NCBI RefSeq assembly: GCF_026008495.1
Contig: NZ_BQUN01000012.1
Location: 58,340-122,339, forward strand
Direction of reading: 5' to 3'
From: Streptomyces sp. A012304
GTDB taxonomy: Bacteria; Actinomycetota; Actinomycetes; Streptomycetales; Streptomycetaceae
DNA length: 64,000 bases
Both the position numbers and the translations under genes were made by a program. The notes beneath the pieces were generated by a model that ran no database searches, had not been told where the DNA came from, and saw nothing but the letters and a program-made list of their open reading frames with translations. Positions 34,388 to 42,991 of the stretch are shown here, piece after piece; positions within the stretch are counted from its first letter, which is position 1; each line of letters begins with the position of its first letter.

Positions 34388-35338
34388 GTGTCGTACGCAG
34401 GCCCGGAATCCGATCCCCCGCTCCCCCGCCGCTCCCGGCTGCGCCGCCCGCTGGCCGTGGCGCTCGCCGCGCTGGTGCCCGGCGCGCTGCTCGGCTGGCT
34501 GGCCTACGAGGCGCTGGGCGGGTCGGGGGACGGCGGGCCCGGACAGCCGGCGGGGGCGGCGTCGGGCGGTCGGGCGTCCTCGTCGGCCGGCGCGGGCCGG
34601 GACGAGAAGCCAGGGGCCGACGGCTCCCCGGCGCCCTCCGCCTCCGCACCGGCGGGCTCCGGTCCGCTCGCGGGCAAGGTCGTCGTCATCGACCCGGGGC
34701 ACAACCCCACCAACTACCGGCACACCGCGGAGATCAACCGCAAGGTCGACATCGGTACCAACCTCAAGGAGTGCGACACCACCGGCACGTCCACCAACGA
34801 CGGTTACACCGAGGCGGCGTTCACGCTGGACGTCGCGCACCGGCTGCGCGCGCTGCTGCAACGGCAGGGCGCCACGGTGCGGCTGACGCAGGACGCGGAC
34901 CGGCCGTTCGGGCCCTGTGTCGACGAGCGCGCCCGGATCGGGAACGCCGCGCACGCCGACGCCGTCGTCTCCGTCCACGCCGACGGCGCGGGCGCCGGGC
35001 AGCGCGGCTTTCATGTGATCCTGCCGGGCGAGGTGCGGGCGGGAGCCGCCGACACCCGTGCCATCGTGGGCCCTTCGCGCGAGCTCGGGGAGCGGATCGC
35101 GACGGACTTCGCCCGCGTCACCGGCAGCGCGCCCTCCGACTACGTCGGCGACGGCAGCGGTCTCGTCACGCGTGAGGACCTGGGCGGTCTCAATCTGTCA
35201 ACAGTTCCCAAGGTGTTCGTCGAGTGCGGCAACATGCGCGATAGCAAGGACGCGGCACTGCTGACCAGCGGCGCCTGGCGGCAGAAGGCGGCGCAAGGGA
35301 TGTCTGAGGGAATCGTGAGTTTCCTGCGCGGGTCGTGA
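34388..35338 (+). CDS. N-acetylmuramoyl-L-alanine amidase (Amidase_3), membrane-anchored
   Basis: 316 residues. GTG at 34388 chosen because TAGGGT (34374-34379) lies 8 bp upstream, the layout of a leaderless Streptomyces start; GTG 34379 is an alternative. Residues about 20-42 are one membrane helix, then a Gly/Ser/Pro linker to about 95. The zinc amidase domain begins KVVVIDPGHNP (Zn His), with the second ligand Glu near NDGYTEAAFTLDVA, the third in VSVHADGAG, and the catalytic Glu in VFVECGNMRD. It cleaves the lactyl-L-Ala bond of peptidoglycan outside the membrane. Confidence 0.9.
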   Translation: MSYAGPESDPPLPRRSRLRRPLAVALAALVPGALLGWLAYEALGGSGDGGPGQPAGAASGGRASSSAGAGRDEKPGADGSPAPSASAPAGSGPLAGKVVVIDPGHNPTNYRHTAEINRKVDIGTNLKECDTTGTSTNDGYTEAAFTLDVAHRLRALLQRQGATVRLTQDADRPFGPCVDERARIGNAAHADAVVSVHADGAGAGQRGFHVILPGEVRAGAADTRAIVGPSRELGERIATDFARVTGSAPSDYVGDGSGLVTREDLGGLNLSTVPKVFVECGNMRDSKDAALLTSGAWRQKAAQGMSEGIVSFLRGS

Positions 35339-35505
35339 TCAGCGGGCTGATCCCGGCGGACAGCTCGATCGTGCGGACGATAGTGTCGTCCCCACGATGA
35401 GGGGCCACCCCCGCGCTTCACACCCGGGCCTGACGGCGACCTGGTGACAGCGACGCCTCTACCGATGCGTGGACCGATGACGAGACGACTGACGAAGGAC
35501 CTGAA

Positions 35506-36324
35506 GTGAATATCCGCTCCCTCACTCGAGGCGACGGCGTGGTGATCGGAGCAGCGGTATTGCTGTTCATCGCGTCGTTCCTGGACACGTTCGAAGGCTC
35601 CGGCGACGACGTCCCCAACGCCTGGGACAATCTCGGCCTGGTGATGAGCATGTACGTCGGCGGGATCATCGGGGCGGCCCTGATCGTCATCGGCCGCGCG
35701 CTCCCGCAGCAGCGCAAGATCGCCGGGATCGACCTCGGTCAGTTCGGCGTGGCGCTGTCCGTCTTCGCGGCGTGGACGGCGTTCTGGACGATCATCGACC
35801 CGCTGGGCGCGTTCAGTGACACCCTCGGGAGCTCGAATGTGGAGACGGGCTCGGGTCTCATCCTCGGCCTGATCGCCGCCCTGCTGCTGGCCGCGGGCGC
35901 CGTGGCCACCCCGCTGGTGCCGGCGCTGCGCGGTGCGCTGATCCCGGCGCCGCGGCCCTCGGCTCCGCAGCCCTACGGCGCCCAGCCGCCCGCCGGTTAC
36001 GGCTACCCGGGTGGCCCGCAGCCGCCGTTCGGCGGTCAGCCGCAGCAGGGGCAGCCGGGACAGCCCGGGCCGCAGCAGCCGTTCGGCGGCGGTCAGCCGG
36101 CTCCGGCGCAGCAGCCGCCGGCCGCGGACTTCTCGCCGTTCTGGTTCGCGGTGCCGGTGCCGCGTCCGCTGTACGCGGAGGACGGCGCGCCGATGCCGAT
36201 CGCCGAACTGGCGCCGGGCACCTGGTACCTGGCGGTGGAGCAGGGCGCCCAGGGTCTGGTCGCGCAGACCCAGGACGGCCGTCGTGGTGTGCTGCGGGAC
36301 ACCTCGGGGATCCAGCGCGGCTGA
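35506..36324 (+). CDS. Membrane protein with Pro/Gln/Gly-rich linker (DUF5336-like)
   Basis: 272 residues, GTG start. Four membrane helices in the first 145 residues (VVIGAAVLLFIASFLDTF; LVMSMYVGGIIGAALIVIG; FGVALSVFAAWTAFW; GLILGLIAALLLAAGAVA). Residues about 150-205 are a PQG-rich linker with PYGAQPP and PFGGQPQQ repeats. The last 65 residues are a small soluble domain (FWFAVPVPRPLYAED ... LAPGTWYLAVEQGAQGLVAQTQDG). Actinobacterial DUF5336-type proteins look like this; function unknown. A terminator follows. Confidence 0.75.
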   Translation: MNIRSLTRGDGVVIGAAVLLFIASFLDTFEGSGDDVPNAWDNLGLVMSMYVGGIIGAALIVIGRALPQQRKIAGIDLGQFGVALSVFAAWTAFWTIIDPLGAFSDTLGSSNVETGSGLILGLIAALLLAAGAVATPLVPALRGALIPAPRPSAPQPYGAQPPAGYGYPGGPQPPFGGQPQQGQPGQPGPQQPFGGGQPAPAQQPPAADFSPFWFAVPVPRPLYAEDGAPMPIAELAPGTWYLAVEQGAQGLVAQTQDGRRGVLRDTSGIQRG

Positions 36325-36346
36325 GCCGAGCGCCGGTCGCGGACTC

Positions 36347-36378
36347 ACGGCCCCTCGCCCTTCCGGGCGGGGGGCCGT
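36347..36378 (+). terminator. Hairpin terminator
   Basis: ACGGCCCCTCGCCC / GGGCGGGGGGCCGT with a TTCC loop and a following TTGT, 23 bp after the membrane-protein stop. Confidence 0.8.
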
Positions 36379-36402
36379 TGTCGTACAGTCACCTCCCCGG
36401 TA

Positions 36403-36418
36403 TCTGACGTACCGTCAG
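36403..36418. promoter_or_regulatory. CTGACG-n5-TCAG palindrome, copy 2
   Basis: TCTGACGTACCGTCAG ends 9 bp before the LLM start codon and overlaps the ribosome-binding site AGGAGG. A bound protein here would block initiation directly. Confidence 0.5.
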
Positions 36419-36427
36419 GAGGCAGTG

Positions 36428-37438
36428 ATGCGGCTCGGTCTGGCGCTCGGCTACTGGGGGCGCGGCCCCTCGGCGGGCCACGTGGAGCTGGCGCGGGAGG
36501 CGGAGCGGCTCGGCTACGCGTCGGTGTGGACGGCCGAGTCCTGGGGGTCGGACGCCTTCACCCCGCTCACCTGGATCGCGGCGCGGACGTCGAGGATCGC
36601 ACTGGGCACGGCGGTCGCGCAGATGGCGGCCCGCTCACCGACCACGACCGCGATGCACGCGCTGACCCTGGACCACCTCTCCGGCGGGCGGATGCTGCTC
36701 GGGCTCGGCCTGTCCGGGCCGCAGGTCGTCGAGGGCTGGTACGGCCGCCCGTTCCCGGCGTCGCCGCTGACGGCGACCCGGGAGTACGTGGACGTCGTAC
36801 GGCAGGTGCTGCGGCGGGCGGGCCCGGTGGAGCTGGACGGACGGTTCCACGCGCACCCCTACCGGGGGCCGGACGGCACCGGGCTCGGCAAGCCGCTGAA
36901 GCCGATCACCCACCCCCTGCGGGCCGATCTGCCCGTGCTGCTGGGCGCGGAGGGGCCGCGCAACGTGGCGCAGACGACGCGGATCGCCGACGGCTGGCTG
37001 CCGCTGTACTGGTCACCGAGCCGTCCCGACGCGTACGGGCCGGCGGTGGCCGAACTGCCGGAGGGCTTCCGGGTCGCGCCCATGGCGCAGGTACGCGTCT
37101 GCGACGACGTCACGGAGGGCCTCCTCCCCGTCAAGGCCATGCTCGGCTTCTACATCGGCGGCATGGGCCACGCCCGCCGCAACTTCCACGCCGACCTGAT
37201 GGCCCGCATGGGCTACGAGGAGGAGGCCCGGCGCATCCAGGCCCTGTTCCTCGCCGGGCAGCGCGAGCAGGCCGTCCTCGCCGTGCCCGACGCCTTCGCC
37301 GACGAGATCTCCCTGGTCGGTCCCCGCGCACGCGTAGCCGAACGTCTGGAGGCCTGGCGCGAGGGCCCGGTGACAGACCTCCTGGCCGTGTCCCCGGACC
37401 CGCACACCCTGCGGGTCCTGGCCGAGTTGAACTCCTGA
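36428..37438 (+). CDS. LLM-class F420-dependent oxidoreductase
   Basis: 336 residues. TIM-barrel of the luciferase-like monooxygenase class: LGLALGYWGRGPSAGHVELAREAERLGYASVW at the N-terminus, IALGTAVAQMAARSPTTTAM near 60 and LDHLSGGRMLLGLGLSGPQVVEGWYG near 82. The GP-x-V-EGWYG pattern is that of F420-using actinobacterial members that resemble methylene-H4MPT reductase. Substrate unknown. ATG chosen for the AGGAGGCAG site 4-9 bp upstream. The palindrome it shares with the sterol genes makes it a candidate member of the same regulon. Confidence 0.85.
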   Translation: MRLGLALGYWGRGPSAGHVELAREAERLGYASVWTAESWGSDAFTPLTWIAARTSRIALGTAVAQMAARSPTTTAMHALTLDHLSGGRMLLGLGLSGPQVVEGWYGRPFPASPLTATREYVDVVRQVLRRAGPVELDGRFHAHPYRGPDGTGLGKPLKPITHPLRADLPVLLGAEGPRNVAQTTRIADGWLPLYWSPSRPDAYGPAVAELPEGFRVAPMAQVRVCDDVTEGLLPVKAMLGFYIGGMGHARRNFHADLMARMGYEEEARRIQALFLAGQREQAVLAVPDAFADEISLVGPRARVAERLEAWREGPVTDLLAVSPDPHTLRVLAELNS

Positions 37439-37442
37439 GACG

Positions 37443-38213
37443 TCAGCGGAAGATGGCGACCGGGTCCAGCGTCAGTTCACCCGTGTCGCGGTCCCAGGTG
37501 CGTACCTTGCCCAGGCAGCGGGCCTGGAACTCGCCGGTGTAGTAGGCCTCGTCGCGGAACTCGCCCCGGCCCTCGGCCTCGGCGCAGGTGATCTTCACAT
37601 GGGCGGCCGGCTCGCCGGTGCCGTAGCGGGCGCGCAGCTCCACGTCCCCGCTGTCCGTGCGGCGGGCGGTGAAGCGGCCGGTGACGGAGACCCACTCGGT
37701 CATCACGGCGCTGAGCGGCACATGCCCGTCGTGGGGCCCGTCGCGCAGGGTGTCGGCGAGGGAGCGGTTGAGGACCAGGCGGCCGGTGGTGAGGTCGGCG
37801 TGCACCACGACGTCCTCCCTGCGCATCGTGTCCATGAGCACGCCGATCACGTTCATGGGCGTGCTCTCGCGCAGATACGTGGTGACGCGTTCCTTGGTGA
37901 CGCCCCGGTCGGCCTTGGCCTGCCAGAACAGCAGCCTGCCCCAGAGGCCGAAGTTGCTGGTGACGTTGATGCGGTCGGCGACCTCCTGGTCGAGGGACTC
38001 GGTGAAGCGACCGGCCTCGTAGATGTCCATCACCCGCTGTTTGTGCAGGTAGAAGCACATGCCGAGGACGGTGCGCCCGCCTCGCGGGCGTCGGCGCCGG
38101 CCCGGCCGGACCAGCGCGTACCGCAGCAGGACGGCGACGCAGACCGCCGTCACCGCCCAGACGGCCAGCCACGGCCACCACAGGCTCCACCACTGACTGT
38201 CAATGACACCCAC
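37443..38213 (-). CDS. Hypothetical membrane-anchored protein of the VWA cluster
   Basis: 256 residues, GTG start inside the end of the VWA gene (14-bp overlap). One membrane helix at 12-33 (WLAVWAVTAVCVAVLLRYALV), then basic residues, then a soluble domain (LHKQRVMDIYEAGRF ... INVTSNFGLWGRLLFWQAKAD ... YYTGEFQARCLGKVRTWDRD). Family unrecognised. Tight overlap shows it is translated with the substrate-binding/VWA lipoprotein and the upstream gene, so the three products probably form one envelope complex. Confidence 0.7.
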   Translation of the reverse strand: MGVIDSQWWSLWWPWLAVWAVTAVCVAVLLRYALVRPGRRRRPRGGRTVLGMCFYLHKQRVMDIYEAGRFTESLDQEVADRINVTSNFGLWGRLLFWQAKADRGVTKERVTTYLRESTPMNVIGVLMDTMRREDVVVHADLTTGRLVLNRSLADTLRDGPHDGHVPLSAVMTEWVSVTGRFTARRTDSGDVELRARYGTGEPAAHVKITCAEAEGRGEFRDEAYYTGEFQARCLGKVRTWDRDTGELTLDPVAIFR

Positions 38214-39774
38214 GGATCTCCTTGAACGCCTCGGAGAGCGAGGAGAGGCCGGCGTCGACCATACGGCCGCCGGTCGCCGCGGCCGCCCGCTCCAGGGCGC
38301 CCGCGTCGGCCTCTCCGAACTGGACGGGGAAGGTGGGCACCGCGGCGCCCGCGCTGCCGAGCGCGCGGTGCCGGCGCAGGAACTCCTCGTACGACAGGCC
38401 GGCGTTGTTCTCGCCGTCCGTCATCAGCACGATGGCGACGGGCCGTTCGGGCGCGGCCCGCACCGCGTCGGCGGCGATGCGGTAGCCGCGGTCGAGGGCC
38501 GACCAGACGGCGGTGGCGTTGTCGAGGCCGCCACCCGCGACGATCCGGTCGAGGGTCTTCAGATCGGCGTCGGAACGCACGGTCACCGTGTGCTCCTGGA
38601 GCACCCGCCCGCCGAAGCGGACGACGGTCAGCCGCTCGCCCCGGTAGAAGCGGGCGAACTTGCCGGTGGACGACCGGTCGGCGCCGCTCAGCCCCGCGAA
38701 CGCGGCACGCAGCTCGGTGATCCGCCGGCCGCGCATCGACGTGGAGAAGTCCAGCACGAACACCACCTGGTCGCCGGTGGCGTGCACGGGATCGCCGTAG
38801 TTCTCGACGAGCCGCTCGACGATGGACAGCCGGTCGGGGAAGGACAGGGCGTTGCCGACCGGTGTCCTCAGCTGCGGGGAGGGCTCGACGTCCTGGTTGA
38901 CGGGCCGCCGGAAGGTGCTCCGCATCAGCTCGCGCTGCACGTCCGCGCTCAGCAGCCAGTCGACGACCTTGCCGTAGGCCGCCCGTTCGCCCGGGTCGAG
39001 GAGGAGCAGCGGGAAGTCGGAGAGGATCATGCCGTCGTCGGGGTGGACGATCTCCAGGGGCCGGCCGATGGCGCCGCCGGCGTTGAGGGAGAGCAGTTCG
39101 GACTCGTGGGCGATCAGCGCGTCGGCGGCGTCCGGCTGCCGCGCGTAGGAGGCGAGGAGTTCACGGGAGCTGGCGCCGGTGAGGGTCTGGCCGGAGCGGA
39201 AGCCGCGCAGCCGGTCGCAGGAGACGTCCTCCTCGCGCAGCGCGCTGCCGGTGCCGGCGGCCGCGGTGGCCACGCCGACGAGCGCGGCGCGCCCGGTGTC
39301 GCTGCGCCGCGGGTCGGCCATGCCGAAGCGCACGGCGCCGTCGGCGGCCGCGTCGGCGAGGTCGGCCCAGGAGATCCGGCCGCCGGGTGCGCGCCGGCGC
39401 AGCTCGCCGGCGGCGTCGGGGGTGAGGCCGACGACGACGGGCGAGCGCATGATCGCGGTGGACTCGGGGCGGGTGAGGCCTCCGCCGGAGTCCTGCACGC
39501 GCAGCAGGAAGGACCGGTCGGAGGCGAGCCAGGCCAGGTCGTAGGAGGACGTCCCGGCGACGGGCGGCTGGTCGGCGGTCGCCTTGTACTCCATCTCCAG
39601 CTCGACCCCGGTGTCCTCCTCCAGCTCGTCGAGGAGCGGCTGTACGTCGGCCAGTTCGGGGCTGGCGAGGACGCGGAGGGTGACGTGGTCGGCGTCGCGG
39701 GTGCAGGCGGAGGTGAGGGTGGTCAGCAGGGCCAGGGCCAGGGTCGCCGTCAGGGCGGGTCGCAGGCGTCTCAC
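38200..39774 (-). CDS. Substrate-binding and VWA domain lipoprotein
   Basis: 524 residues, GTG start overlapping the upstream stop. Lipoprotein signal with lipobox LTSAC near residue 24. Residues about 30-310 resemble a periplasmic-binding-protein fold (VTLRVLASPELADVQPLLDELEEDTGVELEMEYK ...). Residues about 335-520 are a von Willebrand A domain with an intact MIDAS: VVFVLD341FSTS, T in GGGLDNAT, and D in IVLMTDGENN. Outside the membrane it should bind Mg2+ and a partner protein or solute. Central gene of a three-gene overlapping set. Confidence 0.82.
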   Translation of the reverse strand: MRRLRPALTATLALALLTTLTSACTRDADHVTLRVLASPELADVQPLLDELEEDTGVELEMEYKATADQPPVAGTSSYDLAWLASDRSFLLRVQDSGGGLTRPESTAIMRSPVVVGLTPDAAGELRRRAPGGRISWADLADAAADGAVRFGMADPRRSDTGRAALVGVATAAAGTGSALREEDVSCDRLRGFRSGQTLTGASSRELLASYARQPDAADALIAHESELLSLNAGGAIGRPLEIVHPDDGMILSDFPLLLLDPGERAAYGKVVDWLLSADVQRELMRSTFRRPVNQDVEPSPQLRTPVGNALSFPDRLSIVERLVENYGDPVHATGDQVVFVLDFSTSMRGRRITELRAAFAGLSGADRSSTGKFARFYRGERLTVVRFGGRVLQEHTVTVRSDADLKTLDRIVAGGGLDNATAVWSALDRGYRIAADAVRAAPERPVAIVLMTDGENNAGLSYEEFLRRHRALGSAGAAVPTFPVQFGEADAGALERAAAATGGRMVDAGLSSLSEAFKEIRGCH

Positions 39775-41072
39775 GGGGTGTCCTGGACGGGAGGCGGGCA
39801 GGTGCCGACGTGGTCGATGATCCGCTCCAGGACGTCCAGGTCGGGTTCGTAGGACTTGGTCTGGTCGGCGTTGGGGACGGGCACCTGGATGCCGTGCGCC
39901 CGCAGGTGGTCGTTGAGGCGTTCGCTGGTGCCGTCCTCGCCGGAGAAGCGGACGCGGAAGCCGAGTTCGATGGCCCGGTCGCGCAGTTCCTCGTCCTTCT
40001 CCAGTATGCGCACGAGGCGGTCGCCCTGGTCGGTGAGCGAGATCAGCTGGGGTTCGGTGAGGGCGTAGGGCGTGGGGTAGAGCAGGACGCGGCTGGTGTC
40101 CTGCTTGCCGTGCCTGTCGTGGTGGGCCAGCTGGTGGGCCAGGTACTGGTGTTCGTAGATGAGGGAGATGGGGGCGATGCTCTCGCCGAGGTCGGAGAAG
40201 TAGCTGTCGGCCTGTTCGTCGGCCCACATGCCCTGGAGGCTGATCAGCGGTTTGATGCGGGCGGCGAGGCCGGTGACGGCGTCCTGGGCGAGCCGGGGGT
40301 CGTCGACGTTCTGGGTGCCGGGGGTGCTGTTGCGGTTGGCGACGAAGGCGAGCAGGCTCAGATAGGCGCCGGCGGCGTTGGACTCGCAGACGTTGGAGGT
40401 GCGCACCAGCACACGGCCGCTGTTGCTGTGGGCGCCGGCGTTGTCGTAGCCGATGCCGTTCCAGGTGTCCGCGCCCTCGGGCCTGCCGTCGCGGTCCTGG
40501 TCGGTGGTGTCCGCGCGGCCGTCGAGCAGGCCCATGAAGGTGGGCATGTCGAGGTCGTAGTAGAGGGTCGGACCGCCGTCGGTGGCGGGCTGCGGGGTGG
40601 CGACGCCGGCCTTCACCAGGGTGTCGGCGTAGGCGCGGAAGGTGCCGAGGACCAGCGGGGTGACGAAGGGGCGGACCGAGTGGACGGAGCGCTGCTGCCG
40701 GGCGAGGACGAGTTTCGCGGCGGGCTGGCCGGAGGGGAAGACGACGTCCATGCCCTGGAGGGACTGGGTGGCGATGCCCCGGGAGCCCAGGCGGTGGATG
40801 TCGACGCGTATGCCGTGCCGCAGTAACAGCCGCTGGACCTCGGGGTCCTTGAAGAAGTCGGACTTGGAGGCCATCCGCGCCTGAAGCGTGGTGATCTGTT
40901 CGAAGGGCCGGAGCGCGTTGCCCGACAGGAGCAGGGAGAGCAGCCCGGCCACGGCGAGCGGCAGCGCGGCCAGGACGTGCCGGGGGACACGGCGGCGTCG
41001 GACCTGGCGGGTGGTGAGTCTCGGTTCCTCGAACCTGGGTCTTCCGGCGTCTGACAACGGCCCTCCTGCCAC
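39771..41072 (-). CDS. Hypothetical protein, solute-binding-like, membrane-anchored
   Basis: 433 residues. Residues about 32-52 are a membrane anchor (LAALPLAVAGLLSLLLSG). After it the text MASKSDFFKDPEVQRLLLRHGIRVDIHRLGSRGIATQ reads like the start of an extracellular solute-binding protein with an SK-x-FF-DPEV pattern; the rest has mixed alpha/beta segments with LYYDLDMPTFMGLLDGR and a Ca-loop-like DQDRDGRPEGADTW. Proximal gene; its stop overlaps the GTG of the VWA lipoprotein. It may bind the same ligand as its partner. Confidence 0.7.
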   Translation of the reverse strand: MAGGPLSDAGRPRFEEPRLTTRQVRRRRVPRHVLAALPLAVAGLLSLLLSGNALRPFEQITTLQARMASKSDFFKDPEVQRLLLRHGIRVDIHRLGSRGIATQSLQGMDVVFPSGQPAAKLVLARQQRSVHSVRPFVTPLVLGTFRAYADTLVKAGVATPQPATDGGPTLYYDLDMPTFMGLLDGRADTTDQDRDGRPEGADTWNGIGYDNAGAHSNSGRVLVRTSNVCESNAAGAYLSLLAFVANRNSTPGTQNVDDPRLAQDAVTGLAARIKPLISLQGMWADEQADSYFSDLGESIAPISLIYEHQYLAHQLAHHDRHGKQDTSRVLLYPTPYALTEPQLISLTDQGDRLVRILEKDEELRDRAIELGFRVRFSGEDGTSERLNDHLRAHGIQVPVPNADQTKSYEPDLDVLERIIDHVGTCPPPVQDTP

Positions 41073-41171
41073 TCAAGGGGGCAGGATCATCAAGGACCCC
41101 GTCGAACATCGTCCCCCGGAAGGGGCAACTCCACGCCAACTCCGGGAAAACGCGAGCGAAGTGGCGAGGCG

Positions 41172-42242
41172 TCAGACGCAGCAGTCGGGGTCCAGGCCGG
41201 CCGGCAGGCGGTCGCCGCCGAAGACCGCGCAGGTGGCCTCGTGGCCGCCGAGCGCGGCGACCGCGAGCAGCAGCGACCCGGCCGTCCAGGTGGTCAGCTC
41301 CCGCGGCCAGACCGCCTCGTCCTCGAAGACGTACCCCGTCCAGTACAGGCCGGACTCGGTGTCGCGCAGGTGCTGGATGGACTGGAGTATCTCCAGCGCC
41401 CGGTCGGACTCGCCCATCGCCCACAGCGCCAGGGCGAGTTCGGCCGACTCGCCGCCGGTCACCCACGGGTTGGGCACGACGCAGCGGACGCCGAGCCCGG
41501 GCACGACGAAGCGCTCCCAGTCGCCCTCGATCCGGGACTTGGCCTCGGCGCCGGTCAGCGCCCCGCCCAGCACCGGGTAGTACCAGTCCATGGAGTAGCG
41601 GTCCTTGTCGAGGAACCGCTCGGGGTGCCGGCGGATGGCGTGCCGCAGCGCGCCCACCGCCAGCTCCCAGTCGGGCTGTGCCTCCTCGCGCTGCTCGGCG
41701 ATCGCGAGCGCGCAGCGCAGTGCCTGGTGGATGGAGGAGGAGCCGGTGAGCAGGGCGTCGGCGGTGGCGGTGCCGTCGTCGTCGCGGCGCCAGCCGATCT
41801 GCCCGCCCGGCTGCTGGAGCCGCAGCACGTACTCGATCGCCGCGTAGACGGTGGGCCACATGCGGTCCAGGAACGTGTCGTCCCCGGTGGACAGGTAGTG
41901 GTGCCACACGCCGACGGCGACGTAGGCGACGAAGTTCGTCTCGCGGCCCCGGTCGGTGACGTCGTCGAAGGCGCCGTCGGCGTAGGCCGCGTACCAGGAG
42001 CCGTCCTCGTTCTGGTGGCGGGCGAGCCACGTGTACGCCCGCTCGGCGGCCTCGTGCTCGCCGGCCGCGTCCAGCGCCATCGCGGCCTCGGTGTGGTCCC
42101 AGGGGTCGAGGTGGTGGCCCCGGAACCAGGGGATCGCGCCGTCCTCCCGCTGTACGGCGAGGATGCCGCGGACGGTCGCGGCGGCCTGCTCGGCGGTGAG
42201 GACCCCGGGCAGGACGAGGTGTTCTGTCCGGGGGGTGGTCAC
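41172..42242 (-). CDS. Alpha/alpha-barrel protein (prenyltransferase / squalene-cyclase-like)
   Basis: 356 residues; GTG start overlapping the methyltransferase stop. Repeated helical pairs (TVRGILAVQREDGAIPWFRGHHLDPWDHTEAAMAL; AYTWLARHQNEDGSWYAAY; YVLRLQQPGGQIGW; LRDTESGLYWTGYVF) show the QDGSW-like repeats of the six-hairpin prenyltransferase / glucoamylase fold. It lacks an obvious DxDD cyclase motif, so a glycan- or lipid-processing role is as likely as terpene chemistry. Third gene of the GT4 / methyltransferase operon. Confidence 0.75.
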   Translation of the reverse strand: MTTPRTEHLVLPGVLTAEQAAATVRGILAVQREDGAIPWFRGHHLDPWDHTEAAMALDAAGEHEAAERAYTWLARHQNEDGSWYAAYADGAFDDVTDRGRETNFVAYVAVGVWHHYLSTGDDTFLDRMWPTVYAAIEYVLRLQQPGGQIGWRRDDDGTATADALLTGSSSIHQALRCALAIAEQREEAQPDWELAVGALRHAIRRHPERFLDKDRYSMDWYYPVLGGALTGAEAKSRIEGDWERFVVPGLGVRCVVPNPWVTGGESAELALALWAMGESDRALEILQSIQHLRDTESGLYWTGYVFEDEAVWPRELTTWTAGSLLLAVAALGGHEATCAVFGGDRLPAGLDPDCCV

Positions 42243-42991
42243 GTGGCGTCCACCTCGGCGGACTCGGACAGACGCGGCAGGTGCGGCTTGGTCGCGTAGG
42301 CCACGAAGCTCTTGCCGATCAGCGGGTTCAGCGCCTGCTCGGCGACCCGCGTGGCGAGCGGCTTCTTCATGATGTCCCAGACCAGCAGCTTGTGGTACGC
42401 CCGCACCGGCAGCGCCTTGTCGTTGTCGACGCCGAACGCGCACTTCAGCCACCAGTACGGGGAGTGCAGCGCGTGGGCGTGATGGGTGCCGTACGGCTTC
42501 AGTCCGGCCTCGCGGATCTTGGCGAGCAGTTCGTCCGCCCTGTAGATGCGGATGTGGCCGCCCTCGACCTCGTGGTAGGCGTCGGACAGGGTCCAGCAGA
42601 TCTTCTCGGGGCCGTAGCGCGGGACGGTGATCGCGATCCGGCCGCCCGGCTTGAGGACGCGGACCATCTCGGCGAGGACGCCCTTGTCGTCCGGGATGTG
42701 CTCCATGACCTCGGAGATGATGACCACGTCGAAGGACTCGTCGGGGAAGGGCAGCGCGAGGGCGTCGCCCTCCATGGCGGTCGCGGTGGCGCCCTCGGGG
42801 GCCTCGCCGGCCTCCTTCATCGCCGCGAACCACTTCGCGACCTCGCGGATCTCCTCGCCGTTCTGGTCGAGGGCCACGACCTGCGCGCCGCGCCGGTAGC
42901 ACTCGAAGGCGTGCCGACCGGCCCCGCAGCCGAGATCCAGGACACGGTCGCCCGGGGCGAGCGGGAACCGGGAGAAGTCGACGGTCAGCAC
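42239..42991 (-). CDS. Class I SAM-dependent methyltransferase (Methyltransf_11)
   Basis: 250 residues, GTG start overlapping the glycosyltransferase 3' end by 7 bp. Motif I VLDLGCGAGRHAFECYRRG near 18-36, ALDQNGEEI near 42, FDVVIISEVMEHIPDDKGVLAEMVRVLKPGGRI near 85-118. The last 90 residues (LLAKIREAGLKPYGTHHAHALHSPYWWLKCAFG) are typical of members placed beside glycosyltransferases. Probably methylates a lipid, quinone or glycan intermediate of the pathway encoded by its neighbours. Confidence 0.85.
   Translation of the reverse strand: MLTVDFSRFPLAPGDRVLDLGCGAGRHAFECYRRGAQVVALDQNGEEIREVAKWFAAMKEAGEAPEGATATAMEGDALALPFPDESFDVVIISEVMEHIPDDKGVLAEMVRVLKPGGRIAITVPRYGPEKICWTLSDAYHEVEGGHIRIYRADELLAKIREAGLKPYGTHHAHALHSPYWWLKCAFGVDNDKALPVRAYHKLLVWDIMKKPLATRVAEQALNPLIGKSFVAYATKPHLPRLSESAEVDAT

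Noticed and set aside
39775..42030. N-terminal extension of the VWA lipoprotein to 1276 residues
   Set aside because: The extension overlaps two real genes in other frames and precedes the signal peptide and lipobox at 39774.
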